Source: Climacium dendroides (taxonomy: Eukaryota > Streptophyta > Bryopsida > Hypnales > Climaciaceae). Taken from it: a DNA stretch of 64,000 nt. The stretch is from the NCBI GenBank assembly GCA_950106755.1, contig OX467084.1:36025213-36089212 (forward strand), in the 5' to 3' direction. Positions 48,317 through 59,695 of the stretch are shown piece after piece; positions within the stretch are counted from its first letter, which is position 1, and each line of letters starts with the position of its first letter. Both the position numbers and the translations under genes were made by a program. Below the pieces are notes generated by a model. It was not told the DNA's origin, did not search any database, and saw only the letters and a list, made by a program, of their open reading frames with translations.

Positions 48317-48652
48317 ATGATAACCCGTAGACACCTTTCATCCAATCGGAAGATCATTCATCCGTTTGACCAGGGTGACTCTGCATACCATCCAGCAAAT
48401 CTACAGAAAGTGTGGATTCAACACAAGACCAGGTCCTGGTGGAATCCTAGATATGGAACTGGTCGCAGACGGAAGGCCATCATTGTTGCGTCCAGGAGCA
48501 ACTTCCAAGCAAAAGTGGCAAAAGGTCCAAAACTGACAGTTTGGAGCAAGTTTTCAAAGTTGCAGTGGAGGCCTTCTTTAGAAAGCAACAGTACGCCACC
48601 ATCGAGAAGTCAAAGAGTTCAAGACTCAGAGAGTGACAACTCACACGACTGA
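48317..48652 (+). other. Unassigned 111-codon open frame
   Basis: ATG at 48317 opens a Ser/Arg/Lys-rich frame (ITRRHLSSNRKIIHPFDQGD at its start, SRSQRVQDSESDNSHD at its end) in DNA of more even composition than its surroundings. No domain, signal peptide or intron support is visible. It may be a short gene, a gene fragment or chance. Confidence 0.15.
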
Positions 48653-49114
48653 CTTTGGACCACTGACACGTAAAGGTGGGGGAACCCATTCAATTGGGAT
48701 CCCATCCTCGTGGGTTGAAAAGTCACCCCATTTATAATGCCACTGTCACACCCGAACACATCACGGCTAGGCTCGTGATTGTGAACTTCCTTACTTCGAA
48801 AACCAACAATTCATACACGTTTCATACATACTGGAGTGTGTGTTAGGCCCATCTACGAAAACGGACAACACACATCAAATAAATTCCATTCTGACGATGG
48901 AAACCACTCAAGAAAGCTGAAAGCCACGGGATGGGTTCCCCTAAATGATGGATTCCTTATTACATTCATGATCTTAATTCGCAGTCCGAATCTTGACTCA
49001 AAGGTAGCATCCTGTGAGAATCTTGACCCACTGCAAGGAGTACGGAGAGGAAATACTGTATCTTACGAGAATCAATCGATAAACTCAAACTACAGTATAC
49101 ACAATCTAACGTAC

Positions 49115-49194
49115 TTCCTCTGTCTCAAAATAAGACCGATGTTTTCTTTGTAATTTACAAAAGAAACACCAATCTTATTTTGAGACAGAGGGAG
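49115..49194. mobile_element. Stowaway MITE (80 bp)
   Basis: The ends CTTCCTCTGTCTCAAAATAA and its complement TTATTTTGAGACAGAGGGAG match the Stowaway terminal consensus (CTCCCTCCGT-type). It is flanked by TA on both sides (49113-49114 and 49195-49196). Very compact and non-coding. Confidence 0.85.
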
Positions 49195-49196
49195 TA

Positions 49197-50187
49197 GTAC
49201 GCAACAACTGGCAGCCAAAGAATCTCGTATCCAAAAGACCAAAACCCTATCTCTTGCCCAACTCGTTTCCGATTGTGAGAAGAATCTCCGTCACGAGGCT
49301 CATCCAATGGTAAGGTCGATCCACTCTGCAAGGTCTTGCTGCGACAAAGAATAAAAACTGAAAACCATAGGGAGACCGACAACAGCGACAGACACGTTTA
49401 CATCTTGATCAAGATAACCACTGGAAAAAAAATTGCATTCTGTCACAACGGTAACGAAGATGATATTAGCTTGTTCTCTTGCGTTGGGAAAACAATCTCA
49501 ACGGGCTCTGCCATCAATCAATCAGTGTGTACATATACAATATGTACTCAACTTCTCATGTCCAATAGACTTGTCAAAAGTCGAGTTTACCTAATGGTTG
49601 ATTGAAGGGCAGAGGAGACGGGATACATATTTTGTGTATCCCAACACCGAGAGGTCTCCCAGCAATAATTATAATAAACCTAATGGACTCGATCTGATTA
49701 GGGCGTTATCAAGCTACAGCAGCACCACTTCCACCAGGCCCAATCCAAATGGTATGAAACGTTCTTCCTTTTCTCATAAGCAAAACTGCCTGGAAAAAGA
49801 ATACATTCCTTTCATGTGTCAGCATGCCCAAATGAAAAGGGACTCCATTAGCGAACTAAACACTTGCTCTAATAGCCCAATGTGCTTCCACTTCATTGCC
49901 TCTCCCCTTGTTTTCCTCTGAGCCTCTAAGCTGGAAGGGGAAACGCCTGAGCGGCTCAAAGAGAAACAGCGCACTACTTTCGCAGACTCTACGAAACTCT
50001 GAAGTTCCGTCAGGTATATACAACGTGTGGTCTCCACTCCACCGACATCTGCGCATAAATCATATTGATTCAAGGAATTTTCCCGCATTGGACTGGATTG
50101 CAAAATCTTTATGATGTTGCTCCAATTCCTGTGGAGGAGGCAAAAATAGCCATAGGTATAAACGGTAGCAAACGCGAGTCTCCAACT
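49197..50187. other. 3' flank of the PSY-like gene, otherwise unassigned
   Basis: No recognised coding sequence. Several short overlapping frames occur on both strands. The portion adjoining 50187 would be the 3' untranslated region of the minus-strand peptide gene. Confidence 0.35.
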
Positions 50188-51007
50188 TCACACGCCGCGA
50201 AGATGCCTGTGGCCATACGCAGCAGTATAGCGAGCAAATTCCGCCGGGATATTGTTCTGACTATAGCGCATGGTGCCACGCACGGAAGATTTCGAAACCG
50301 GCGGACTCGGAGTCCCATGTTGATTGTGCGTCGGAGTGGAGTAATCGTCCATTACGTCCCCCGGGTCTCCATCCTCCTCTTCCAAAATCCGCCCGCGTAC
50401 CTCACTCCTCCTCTCAATCAATACGCTCCTTCCCAAGTAAGTTTTCGAATCTGAAAAATTCGAAAAACCAAAGAAACTCAAAAAACACAGTACTCACCAT
50501 CAATTCCACACACACTCATACCAAAACAAAGCTCATGACAACAATGATAGCCTCACTTTGACAGCTAACACAGTGACTATTTGAACAGGCTCTTGTCGCG
50601 CCTCTCTCTCTCTCTTCCCTACAACAGTTCATAACTCAAGTCGCAAAGTTCTCCTTCTCCTCCTAGTTTTCAACCAAAGACAAATGGGATCAGCTCTACT
50701 TTCGAGAACTCCTAGCTCCTACCTAAGAGTTTAAGACAAAAGTTTGAGACAAAAACCACATTCTCCTTCTAGCTTCAAACTATCAAAAACTCCTACCTCC
50801 TACCTAAAGCAAAATCCCTCTACTTACTACTCCAACCCTATCCTGCTCAAAAAACAAAAAAGAAGAAGAACAGACACACATACCAGCCGGGAGCTTCCTT
50901 GAGAAAGTCGGCGAGAGAAACACGAGCACGATACAACAAGCCACCACAATCTTGAGCGTCCAGCAATTCCTCCGCTGCTGCGTCCACTGCCCCTTCATCG
51001 TCCCCAT
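50188..51007 (-). CDS. Putative secreted tyrosine-sulfated peptide precursor, PSY-like, two exons
   Basis: Exon 1 (51007-50884) ends G|GTATGT. Exon 2 starts after TTTTTCAG (50450-50188). The G|AT junction restores a GAT codon, giving 128 residues. Residues about 16-36 form a signal peptide (LKIVVACCIVLVFLS). A basic and acidic spacer (RRSEVRGRILEEEDGD) leads to the motif DDYSTPTHNQHGTPSPP at about 76-92. PSY peptides have an Asp-Tyr start, sulfated on Tyr by TPST, then Pro, Asn, His and Pro residues in this order, and act in the wall space through leucine-rich receptor kinases. Here the Asn-His spacing is one residue shorter than I recall for angiosperms. A 36-residue C-terminal tail follows. 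The motif match, not homology by search, supports the name. Confidence 0.6.
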
Positions 51008-51451
51008 GCTCACCACCGCGCAAACCAAACCCCAGGCGACCCTAATGGTCGCTCATACCCGCGGTTCTGCACGGATCGAGAGGCGCCTGAGCTCGTTTTG
51101 ATGCGCTTGATGAGCCGGGAGTGGTGCCCGAATCGTGATCCCGGCCATACAGGAATTGGTAGCAAGGGAGGGGCATCTTCTGCGGGACAGACAGGAAATG
51201 GTGGAAGTGGGCAGCGGGACAGGAGGGTCAAAGAGAAGTGGATTGGTTCGGCGCCGCGCAGGACGGGGGGGTGTTAGCGTGAGGTGCGGCGCGGATTTCG
51301 GTGACCGTGGGCCACCCACCAAGCCCAATTTTTATTTGGTTTCATTTTTCCGGTTTCTTAAGTGAGGGAGGACCCTGGAATCAGGAAGCGGAAAAAAGAA
51401 ATTATAAGTTGGGAATATATTTGGCAATGTATTCTGCTGTAGTACCTAGTA

Positions 51452-51734
51452 AGGTAGGTACACCCAAAACCGCCACTTTTTAAAAAAAAAATTTTACTGA
51501 GCCTATTTTCTATTATTAGACTAGTCAAATTTTCATATGTTCTTGTTGGCAAGTGAAAGGAGGTTCCAACGCACCAGAGAACATGGCATTTGGATACTGT
51601 ATGCAAAATTTATTAAGGAACAAAGTTTGGTCTTAAAAGTCTTTCTTCCACATAGATACATAACTGATTTTGAAGATGTACATATAATATAGATGGTGGT
51701 TTAAGGTCAGTGGCACATTTGGGTGTACCAACCT
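51452..51734. mobile_element. TA-flanked AGGTAGG MITE, copy 1 (283 bp)
   Basis: The ends AGGTAGGTACACCCAAA and TTTGGGTGTACCAACCT are inverted repeats flanked by TA (51450-51451 and 51735-51736), as for Tc1/mariner-type insertions. Confidence 0.6.
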
Positions 51735-51904
51735 TAAGTGTTTGTCGGGATGATTTCACCTAAGATTGTACTAAGGTCAAAAAAATCATTTTCTCATCCA
51801 TTGTTCTTTTTGAAGTTGTTTGAGCACATTTCCAATGAATAGTATTGCAAATTCCCTTGTTAAGATGATTATTGAGTTTTCTAAAAAGAAGATCAACTTA
51901 TTAA

Positions 51905-52835
51905 CCCCTAAATGTTTAAGGCACCAAATTTTGGTGTTGTCAATGCTTTGAAGATAAATAAAACCTGACCAAGTTGATGTTTTTAGTGGTTTGTATTTTC
52001 AAAAAAATCTTTTTGAAGTCTAGTTTCAACAACAAAAATTCGATTTCGAAAATGATTGACTATGATTTTTCTGTTCAAGATTTTGTACAAGGGTGTCCAT
52101 TGCAATTTTGACTTTCCATATTGTTGAGGGCTATTGGAAATGAGCCTCAAATACACTACACAAAATAGTGAAATTGGATTGCATTGAACTACCTTATCCA
52201 CAAAATAATGAAATTGGATTGCCTTAACAATTAGGCTGCCTTATCCAGAAAAAATTATCCCATGATTCACTACTTGTTTACATGAGACACATGCGAGTCT
52301 CTAAACCCAGGTCATAAATCAATGCACCAACCCATGCAACACATATGGTACTTGCATTACTACATCTTTCTATAGTAATAGTACATATTTATATAGTGTA
52401 AAATGTAGTGAGGGGCAACCTAATTTCACTATTTAGTGTAGATCTTGGAAAAATCACATTAGAAAGTCATCTAAAAAAATTTTAGAATAGATTTTGAGAA
52501 GCAATAAATTAATTGGGGGTTATGCATATTAGGCCCTTTCTCCTCATATTTTTTTGGTGACCAACTTTTTAGATTTGACATGTGAAAAGAGGATTAAAAG
52601 ACTTAAAATCACTTTTACAATTTTTACACCTTCATGATCAATCATTATAATCTTTCAATTCATAAATGATAATGTTTTTTTTTCATTTTTTCCTGCATGA
52701 TCTTTAACATGTCTAGTTTGAATTTGTATGGTTACAATCAAGAGGAAATTAATACAACTTATCAAAATGTTAGCTTTTTGTTCAATTTAGATCAAATTCC
52801 TAGAAGCTCAAAAAAGGTCTTGGGCATTTAGGGGG
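51905..52835. mobile_element. TTAA-flanked TIR element, copy F (931 bp)
   Basis: TTAA (51901-51904) precedes CCCCTAAATGTTTAAGGC, and GTCTTGGGCATTTAGGGGG precedes TTAA (52836-52839). About ten matching terminal bases. AT-rich and non-coding interior. Confidence 0.65.
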
Positions 52836-52839
52836 TTAA

Positions 52840-53568
52840 TCCCATATAATTATTGTAGTGTATTTTTGGCCATTTCTTGCTATTTACTCTTGATGTGAAT
52901 TTTAACCATTAAAATGATATATTTTAAATTTAAATCCAACTAATGAAATGAAGCTTAGTAATTGCAATTTATATTCTAATTGAAAATTTTGAAAAATTCA
53001 CAAATTTCAATATTTTATAGCAATGTGAACTTTAAGTTTATAACCATGGTTTGATGATTGATTAATTTAAAAGTGACATAGTAACTTGGTTTATATTATG
53101 ATATTATACACTATAGTATACATCCATGGTGAAATTTTTAGCTTTTTTTTTAGTACATTTTGTATTTGATATGAATTTTATTCTTTTTTATTTGAGAAAT
53201 TCACAATAATTTCAATTTTTTCCAAAAAAAATTGAAAATTTTATAACTTGTATTCTTTCCATCCCCAAATGATTTTTTATTAGCCTTAATTTTCTATTTG
53301 ACTATTCATTTCTTCCAAAACTCCAAAGCACAAAATTTTTAAGATAACAAAAATGTATTGAACTCTACATACAACACAAAATAATTTTTTTAATGTTATT
53401 TTCAACTTTAGTTTAGAACATTTTGCCAAAATGGCATCAAAAAAAATGTTGGACAATGAGGCTTCAAATCAGTGGTCATTGGTCCATCCTTCCAAGGTTA
53501 ATGGATAAAATTGGTATATTATTATGAAAATCTTAGGGCCGAATCATTTTGGAGGATGAATGTACACC
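52840..53568. other. AT-rich gene-free DNA
   Basis: No reading frame, repeat end or RNA gene that I can support. Confidence 0.4.
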
Positions 53569-53570
53569 TA

Positions 53571-53987
53571 AGGTAGAAGCATTAGTTGTCAACCATACCC
53601 AATGCCTAACTTGTAGTGTAAGCTATTTCCACCCTGAGGTTGGAACTCAAGTATGAAATGTGATTTTTTTGTCTTTTTCAAGGTTGGGACTAATATGGTT
53701 ATGACACATGTTTAAAAGCAATGAACAAGAAAGTAGGGAGTAGTAAACAAGAAAGTAGTTATTCAATGATTGGAATTACAATACTATAAACATTGACTAT
53801 AGGTCGACAATACTTTTGGGCTCCCAAAATTCACTGTAACTTCAAATTCGGAAATAAAATTTTCAAAAATTAAGAATCCCCGTATTTCCTATCTTCCTAT
53901 ATGGGATAAGTTTCCACCACCTCATACTCCTCACCATCTGGTCAAAATTTGTTTTAAGTGATCCACTACTAATGCTTCTACCTACCT
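53571..53987. mobile_element. TA-flanked AGGTAG MITE, copy 2 (417 bp)
   Basis: AGGTAGAAGCATTAGT at the left and ACTAATGCTTCTACCTACCT at the right are inverted repeats, with a 4-base extension on the right. TA flanks at 53569-53570 and 53988-53989. Confidence 0.55.
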
Positions 53988-54212
53988 TATACAAGATGAA
54001 GATGTGAATTTTCATCCATATTTGCATGTTTCACAAAAGTAAAATAGCTTTGTTTCTTCCAAGGTTTCTTCAATGAAGGTTACTTTCTAGACTGCCCAAA
54101 ATTATTCAAATTAAAAATATTGTCTAAAAAATGCATACATGTAAAGAAATTTTAGACAAAGTCACTGATAAGTGTGTATTTAGTCTTTAAATTGTTTATG
54201 ATGGTACTATTA

Positions 54213-54413
54213 AGGTAGGAGCACCCAATGGCGTGAGTGTACCCAATGGCGTCACTTTCTAGGTAAGGTAATGATTTTAGAATGTAAATGTAGATCAACT
54301 ATAGATAACTTATTACTTCAGTCAATAAAAATAAGCTATCTGTAGTTTATCTACATTTAAGTTCTGAAATGATTGTCATATGTAGAAAGTCACGCCATTG
54401 GATGCTCCTACCT
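54213..54413. mobile_element. TA-flanked AGGTAGG MITE, copy 3 (201 bp)
   Basis: AGGTAGGAGCACCCAATGGC and GCCATTGGATGCTCCTACCT are inverted ends. A central inverted repeat also occurs (TGTAGATCAACTATAGATAA and its imperfect complement). TA at 54211-54212 and 54414-54415. The outer bases would also fit TTAA, so TA is assigned by comparison with copy 1. Confidence 0.65.
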
Positions 54414-54724
54414 TAACTTCCAAACTAATATATTGAGAACTCTAATATTTCTTTGAGAGGGATTTGATAATTTCATTTGTTTTTTTAATCCATTTTGTTA
54501 AGAGGTAAAGTTCTCGTGAAAACACATGAAATAAAATTTGGCATGCTACATGTTTTGGGGGGGATGCAGACTGAATGAGATTTGGAACGAGATTTGAAAC
54601 AGGAAACATGGCAGGACTTGGGAACTTGAATGGGATTTGAAATCCCTCCACAACAGGATTTCAGTAAAATCAGTATCCATTCAGTCATACTTTGCTCTTC
54701 TTTATATTTCTATTGGGATGGTAA

Positions 54725-55990
54725 AGTTAGTCGTGTGTTTGTAAACGGGTGTCAGAGAAAGGTTTTACTAAGAATAGTACATAAGAAACACAACACTAAA
54801 CTCCATCGGACTTCAGTTTTGGTGCTCTAAGGAGTTTCATTCAAATTTAGGTTAGCAGGAACCTTTTTTTGGCTTTGTGGTCTTAGATTGCCCCCCCTCC
54901 AAAAAAAGTGGCTTAAAAATGCAAAAAAAGTTGGATGAAATTGCCAAAACACTTCAAATTAAAACAAAGCTTAGATGAAATCACTAGATTGTAAGTGAAA
55001 ACCAAATTATAAACAAGTGATATGTACTAGTGTGATATTTTCTATCCAATATGTGAATGAATGTTAAAATTTGGAGCACCACTATAGCATTTTATATCAC
55101 CACTTTGGCACTTTCCGAAAAATGAAAAAAAAACTTACCAACTAGTGATCGCGTATTCTACACACTTTAAGATTAACTCTATTATGAATCACATAATGGA
55201 GAAAATAAATGTCTTAAGAACATTTTACACTTTGGCCAAAGGTCAAGGGGGAGTCAATTTCTACCAATCAAATTGCAAGAAACCAAAAATTTGGTCTCTT
55301 GATCTGTTAAATTAAAAGGCAAAGTTCAAAGGCCATCAACCTCCAAAATGCATACACAAGAAGCAATAGACTCTCAAAGGAAGGAAGTTGGGGTCGAATA
55401 GGAATGAAAACCCAAAGTATGATCAAGAAGAGTAAAAAATTTTAAAAAAAAATGTATTGTCTCTAAAATTTTGGCCACTCACTTCCATAAACTCTCAACA
55501 TAGACAACTACAATGTGAAGTGGCCATTATAGTAAAATTGTCATAATATAATCTGAGGTTAGGTTTTTATTAATGATTGGGGAGAAACAACACGATTTGT
55601 TTTATGACTACATTTCACCAAAAAATCAATCCAAAATTGTCATTTTTAGTGCAAGGATTGAATAATGAAGTTGATTTTGGAATTCAACTACTATAATAAC
55701 GTGTGATGAACCTTTCAAAAGTAGTAATGTATAGAGTTTAAGACTATAGCACTTGAAGTAAAAGAAAGAGTTTTTTAGTATGCTCCAAACAAGGGCAATT
55801 GAGTTTCAATTGAATCCTCTTAGCTTATATTTTTGTGAGACTTGAGATTTTTTTATAATATTAGAGTTAATCGTAAAGTTTGTCCTGGGTTTGTGAACAT
55901 GTATCAAAGGAAGGTTTAACTAAGAATATAACAAAACAAACATAGCACCAAATGCAATTAGACTCAAGTTTAGGTGCTCCAAGGAGTTAG
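54725..55990 (+). repeat. Region of dispersed and locally duplicated repeats
   Basis: 54725-54840 and 55870-55990 are diverged direct copies (GTAAAGTT-GTC, ACTAAGAATA, GGTGCTC-AAGGAGTT). 54850-55120 matches 14330-14560, and 55365-55440 matches 40640-40760. No gene recognised. Confidence 0.55.
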
Positions 55991-56984
55991 GTCCTATGTT
56001 TTTTCCAAACTCTGTCTCACAAGCCTTCCTTGCACACACTTTACAATTAACTCTATTATAAAATTTAATTCATGGAGAAATGTCTCTTTTAGAAATTAAA
56101 GATATATATATATATATAAATGATAATGTAAAATAAATTCAAATTCTTTTTATTGGCTAAGTCTCCAATTTGAGGGCAACAAAACTTCAAAAGGAAAATA
56201 ATGAAAAAAAATAATTTTTCGAAAAAGTTAGAACGCAACATTCCTATACCTTCTAAAAGTTTCAATATCATTGTAAAAATTGACAATATATGAATGTACT
56301 CAGAATCTTGAAAAACAAGTTTGTGGACTTTGGTAGGGGTAAATAAACCTTTTATTATAAAAATGCAAAGGTTCTAGAATGCAAGGACAATGAATATTGT
56401 AATTGTATTTTTTTAAATTTCAAGTATTGCATATGAAAGCTAATCCAATTTTGCAAGAAGTCATGAAATTTTTTCCAAAAAATACCTACAAAGTTTATTT
56501 CTTAACTCAATTTTTGCAATTTATTGAAAACAAAAAGTGTATTAGAATCAGATGTTCTTCTACAATATTTTCACCATTTTGATTGACATGTTTCAACTCC
56601 CTGTTAGATTTATTAGTAATTTAATTTTCTCTATAATTTTATACAACCTTCCATATAATGATCATATAAAGGATGAAAATGAGTTTTATTTTTCTTGAAT
56701 GTTTTTTTATTTCTAATTCAACTCTTCTAATACTATATCAACATTTTCAAATAGTGGAAGTAATAACTTTTAAATTCCTAATTCTAACTCTATGCAAATT
56801 TAAAATTCAAGATAAAAAAACTAACTAACATAATCAAACATTTTTTCTTAAATGGTTTCAAAATTGAAACTTTCCATCCTAAAACAATTGGAAAAGACTT
56901 ATCATTGATACTACTTAAAACATTATGAGTTACTAATATGTAATCTTAAGATTTTGAGCCCATGAGCATAGGAGCCTAAGTTCC
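55991..56984. other. AT-rich gene-free DNA
   Basis: Contains an (AT)n tract at about 56103-56118. Nothing else is supported. Confidence 0.4.
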
Positions 56985-57300
56985 TATATTATAGGTACTC
57001 ATATATAGGTACCTTCCACAATTATAAAATATTTACATTATAGGTGTCTGTATTACAAAAATTTATATTGTAGATACCTATATTATAAGCACCTTCCATA
57101 GTTTTAGGATGTTTATATTATACGTACCTTCCATGGTTACAGGATATTTATATTATAAGTACCTACGTTATAAACACCTTTTATGGTTATAGGATATTTA
57201 TATTATAGGTACCTATGTTATAAACATCTTTTACGGTTATAAGATATTTATATTATAAGTATTTATATTATAAATACCTTCAATAGTCATAGAATATCTA
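56985..57300 (+). repeat. Minisatellite, ~55-60-bp unit, about five copies
   Basis: Repeated blocks GGATATTTATATTATA(G/A)GTACCTA and TTATAAACACCTTTTATGGT recur in order, with increasing divergence towards both ends. No coding potential. Confidence 0.75.
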
Positions 57301-58039
57301 CTTACACCTAAGTAAGTTCAAGGCTTATAGGTTCACATGCTAGTGTTGTTGGATACTACAATTAGAAGTTTTAAAAGAGATCACAAATTTGACAACTCTA
57401 CCTCGTTTACAACATCTCACATTTTGTGACAACTTTACTCAAAAACACCCAAAAATGCTAAGGGTTGAGACCATGAATTTGAAGATACTTAAACCATGAA
57501 ATATATATAGAAATTAACCCTCTAAAAGATTCAAATTCAATTTTGATTGAAGTACTACCTTGTAAGAATAATTCAAGTCATATACATACAATTCCGACAA
57601 AGTATTGTTATAAAAAAAGATAGCTTAGGAATATTTTTCCTTTGGGTAACAAGGAACCATGATTCTCTTTTGGAACCATCATCACTAGATTTCCTCAATT
57701 TTTTTTTGGATACACTTGAAGCATACAAAATCATTTAACCAACTTTTATGAAACCTTCTTTCTGTTTTGTTACGAATGACCCCAAATCATATTTTTGTTT
57801 CCAGAATAACAAATCGTTACATGAAATTTGCCCTCAACTATATTCTTAGTCACCATAGCCAATGTTTTGGATGATCCGACAATTAGTTCATTGTTAGCTA
57901 GTAAAATTGGAAAAAAAAAACTAGTTGCAATTCGAAAAAAATTTAAAAAATTGAATGAAAATTTTTAATTTTTTTAATGTTTAGAGTAAACATAGAAAAA
58001 AACAGACTAGATACTTGAAAAATTGGTTGAATTTAGGAA
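57301..58039. other. AT-rich gene-free DNA
   Basis: Only a short unassigned plus-strand frame at 57547-57738. No other structure seen. Confidence 0.35.
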
Positions 58040-58043
58040 TTAA

Positions 58044-58225
58044 TCCCTAAAAGGACAAACTAGTGACCATAAAAATCATCCTTCACTTACGAATTTTCAA
58101 AAGCATTCATTGGAAGTCAAACTACTATAGAAGACCTCCCCTTTTTACAACAAAATCTCAAAGACAAATAGTTGCACTTCTTTGTCAACCATTGGATGCC
58201 AAATATCCTTATTGACATTTAAGGA
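58044..58225. mobile_element. Degenerate TTAA-flanked element, copy L, relative of 3190-3422
   Basis: TTAA (58040-58043) precedes TCCCTAAAAGGACAA. The far end reads GACATTTAAGGA then CTAA, one base from TTAA. The interior shares AAAGCATTCATTGGAAGTCA and GACAAATAGTTGCA-like blocks with copy K. The right boundary is approximate. Confidence 0.45.
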
Positions 58226-59050
58226 CTAAATATAACTAGTTGGTAAAACTCAAACAATATCCCAAATGCTAATCTCAATAAACAAAACATGAAAATAGAC
58301 AAAAGAAAAACTTGCAGTGCAAGACGGTTAAGTCTACAATATTGCAACAAGGCTCTTGCGGAGGAGATTTCGCCCCCATGTTTTACACTGAGGCTCTTGC
58401 AGAGGCAATTGTGCCCCCATGTTCTATCCTTGGAGAAACGCAAAAAACTTTTATTTGCTATGCAATTTTTTTTGTTGCAAACATTGAGTTCATATTTGCA
58501 ATTAGTGACCCCAAATTAGCTAGGAGAGGTGATACATTAAAATTCATACGGCACAAAATAGGGGATCTTTTTTCTTACATTCACCTTTGGGTGGACCTCA
58601 GCAAGAGGCTCGTTGCACTACTATAGACTCACCGTGCAAGACTTGAAGTCCGGTCAAAAAGTAGGAAGTGAAAGCCAACAGAGAGATGAGCACAAGGTTC
58701 GGTTTCCTCCTAATTGCAAGAACCTTCGCCAACATCGTGCACCCCACGCCTGCTTTAACAATCACGAAGCGCAGCAGCAGCAATCTAATAATGCTACACA
58801 CTTTCCACCACAACTTGCATATAACTCCCTGCAACCCTGTCATGATTTCACGTCCACTCACGACAATGTTCACACCACATGCGTCATCCTTTCTGTGGAA
58901 ACTCCGGTGTCGGAAGCTTGCAACGCAAAGTTTGCAGAGAAATTCACTCAAAACTCTCTTTCTGGGTAACAAATAAAGAAACCAAGTTGTACAATGTTTT
59001 CAAAACAGAAAGAACTTGGTCAAAGTCTCAATAATCCAGAGTCCAAACTC
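58226..59050. other. Unassigned region with overlapping open frames on both strands
   Basis: 58420-58590 shares CATATTTGCAAT and GGCACAAAATAGGGGATC blocks with repeats at 63100-64000. Frames at 58613-58969 (plus) and 58598-58972 (minus) overlap almost completely, and neither shows a domain. The plus frame has a glutamine/asparagine-rich patch (EAQQQQSNNATHF). I cannot tell whether either is real. Confidence 0.3.
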
Positions 59051-59059
59051 TTTTCAAGG

Positions 59060-59670
59060 AGTAAGACAATTTGACACTTCTAGGAGTCTCAAAATCTACA
59101 CCACTAGAGATTCAGAACGAATCGGAACCGTGTGAGAACCGCAGTTCCAATCGAACCAAAGATTCTGACGGCCCAAGAAACCAGGATGCACAAGAAGCTA
59201 CAAGCACTGAAACGATAATCAACTGTTCCCTTACTTAGTGTTATTGTTATATACTCCGTATATCCGTTCCTTCCGAAGTTCAAATTCTTTACACGCTTCC
59301 CTTCTGGCTCTTGGGGCTCACACGATATACCGGCCCTTCCAGGTTCTGGAGCTGCAAACTATTTGACACTTGGACAAGTTCAGAATTTACACCGCTAGTG
59401 TTTCCAAAGAAGTCCGAACCTTGTGTCAAAAACCACCGTTTCAATCGAACCAACGGTCGATTCTGACCGGCCAAGAAACCAGGATGTACAAGAAGCTACG
59501 AGTACTGAAACGATTTATAACTGGACGTCCCTTTACTTAGTATTATTGTCGTTATGATATTCGATCCCTATGAAATTCCAATTCCTTTGCACACTTCCTT
59601 CTCTTGGCGATCCCTAGGTACACAGAGCGCGACCCTTCCAAGTCCTGGAGCTGCAAAATATTCGATTTCT
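59060..59670 (-). repeat. Tandem duplication, ~295-bp unit, adjoining the DUF7748-like gene
   Basis: Two units begin at ATTTGACACTT near 59070 and 59360, and a third begins near 59655 (ATATTCGATTTC). Shared blocks include TTCCAGGTTCTGGAGCTGCA, CAAGAAACCAGGATG and ACTTAGT-TTATTGT. The array ends at the 3' side of the minus-strand gene, so its transcript may run into it. Confidence 0.7.
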
Positions 59671-59695
59671 GCGCAAGAACAGCCCAGTCTATTGT

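Noticed and set aside
50065..50454. 129-codon plus-strand frame opposite the PSY-like gene
   Set aside because: It is antisense to exon 2, has no domain, and the minus-strand model has a signal peptide and matched splice sites.
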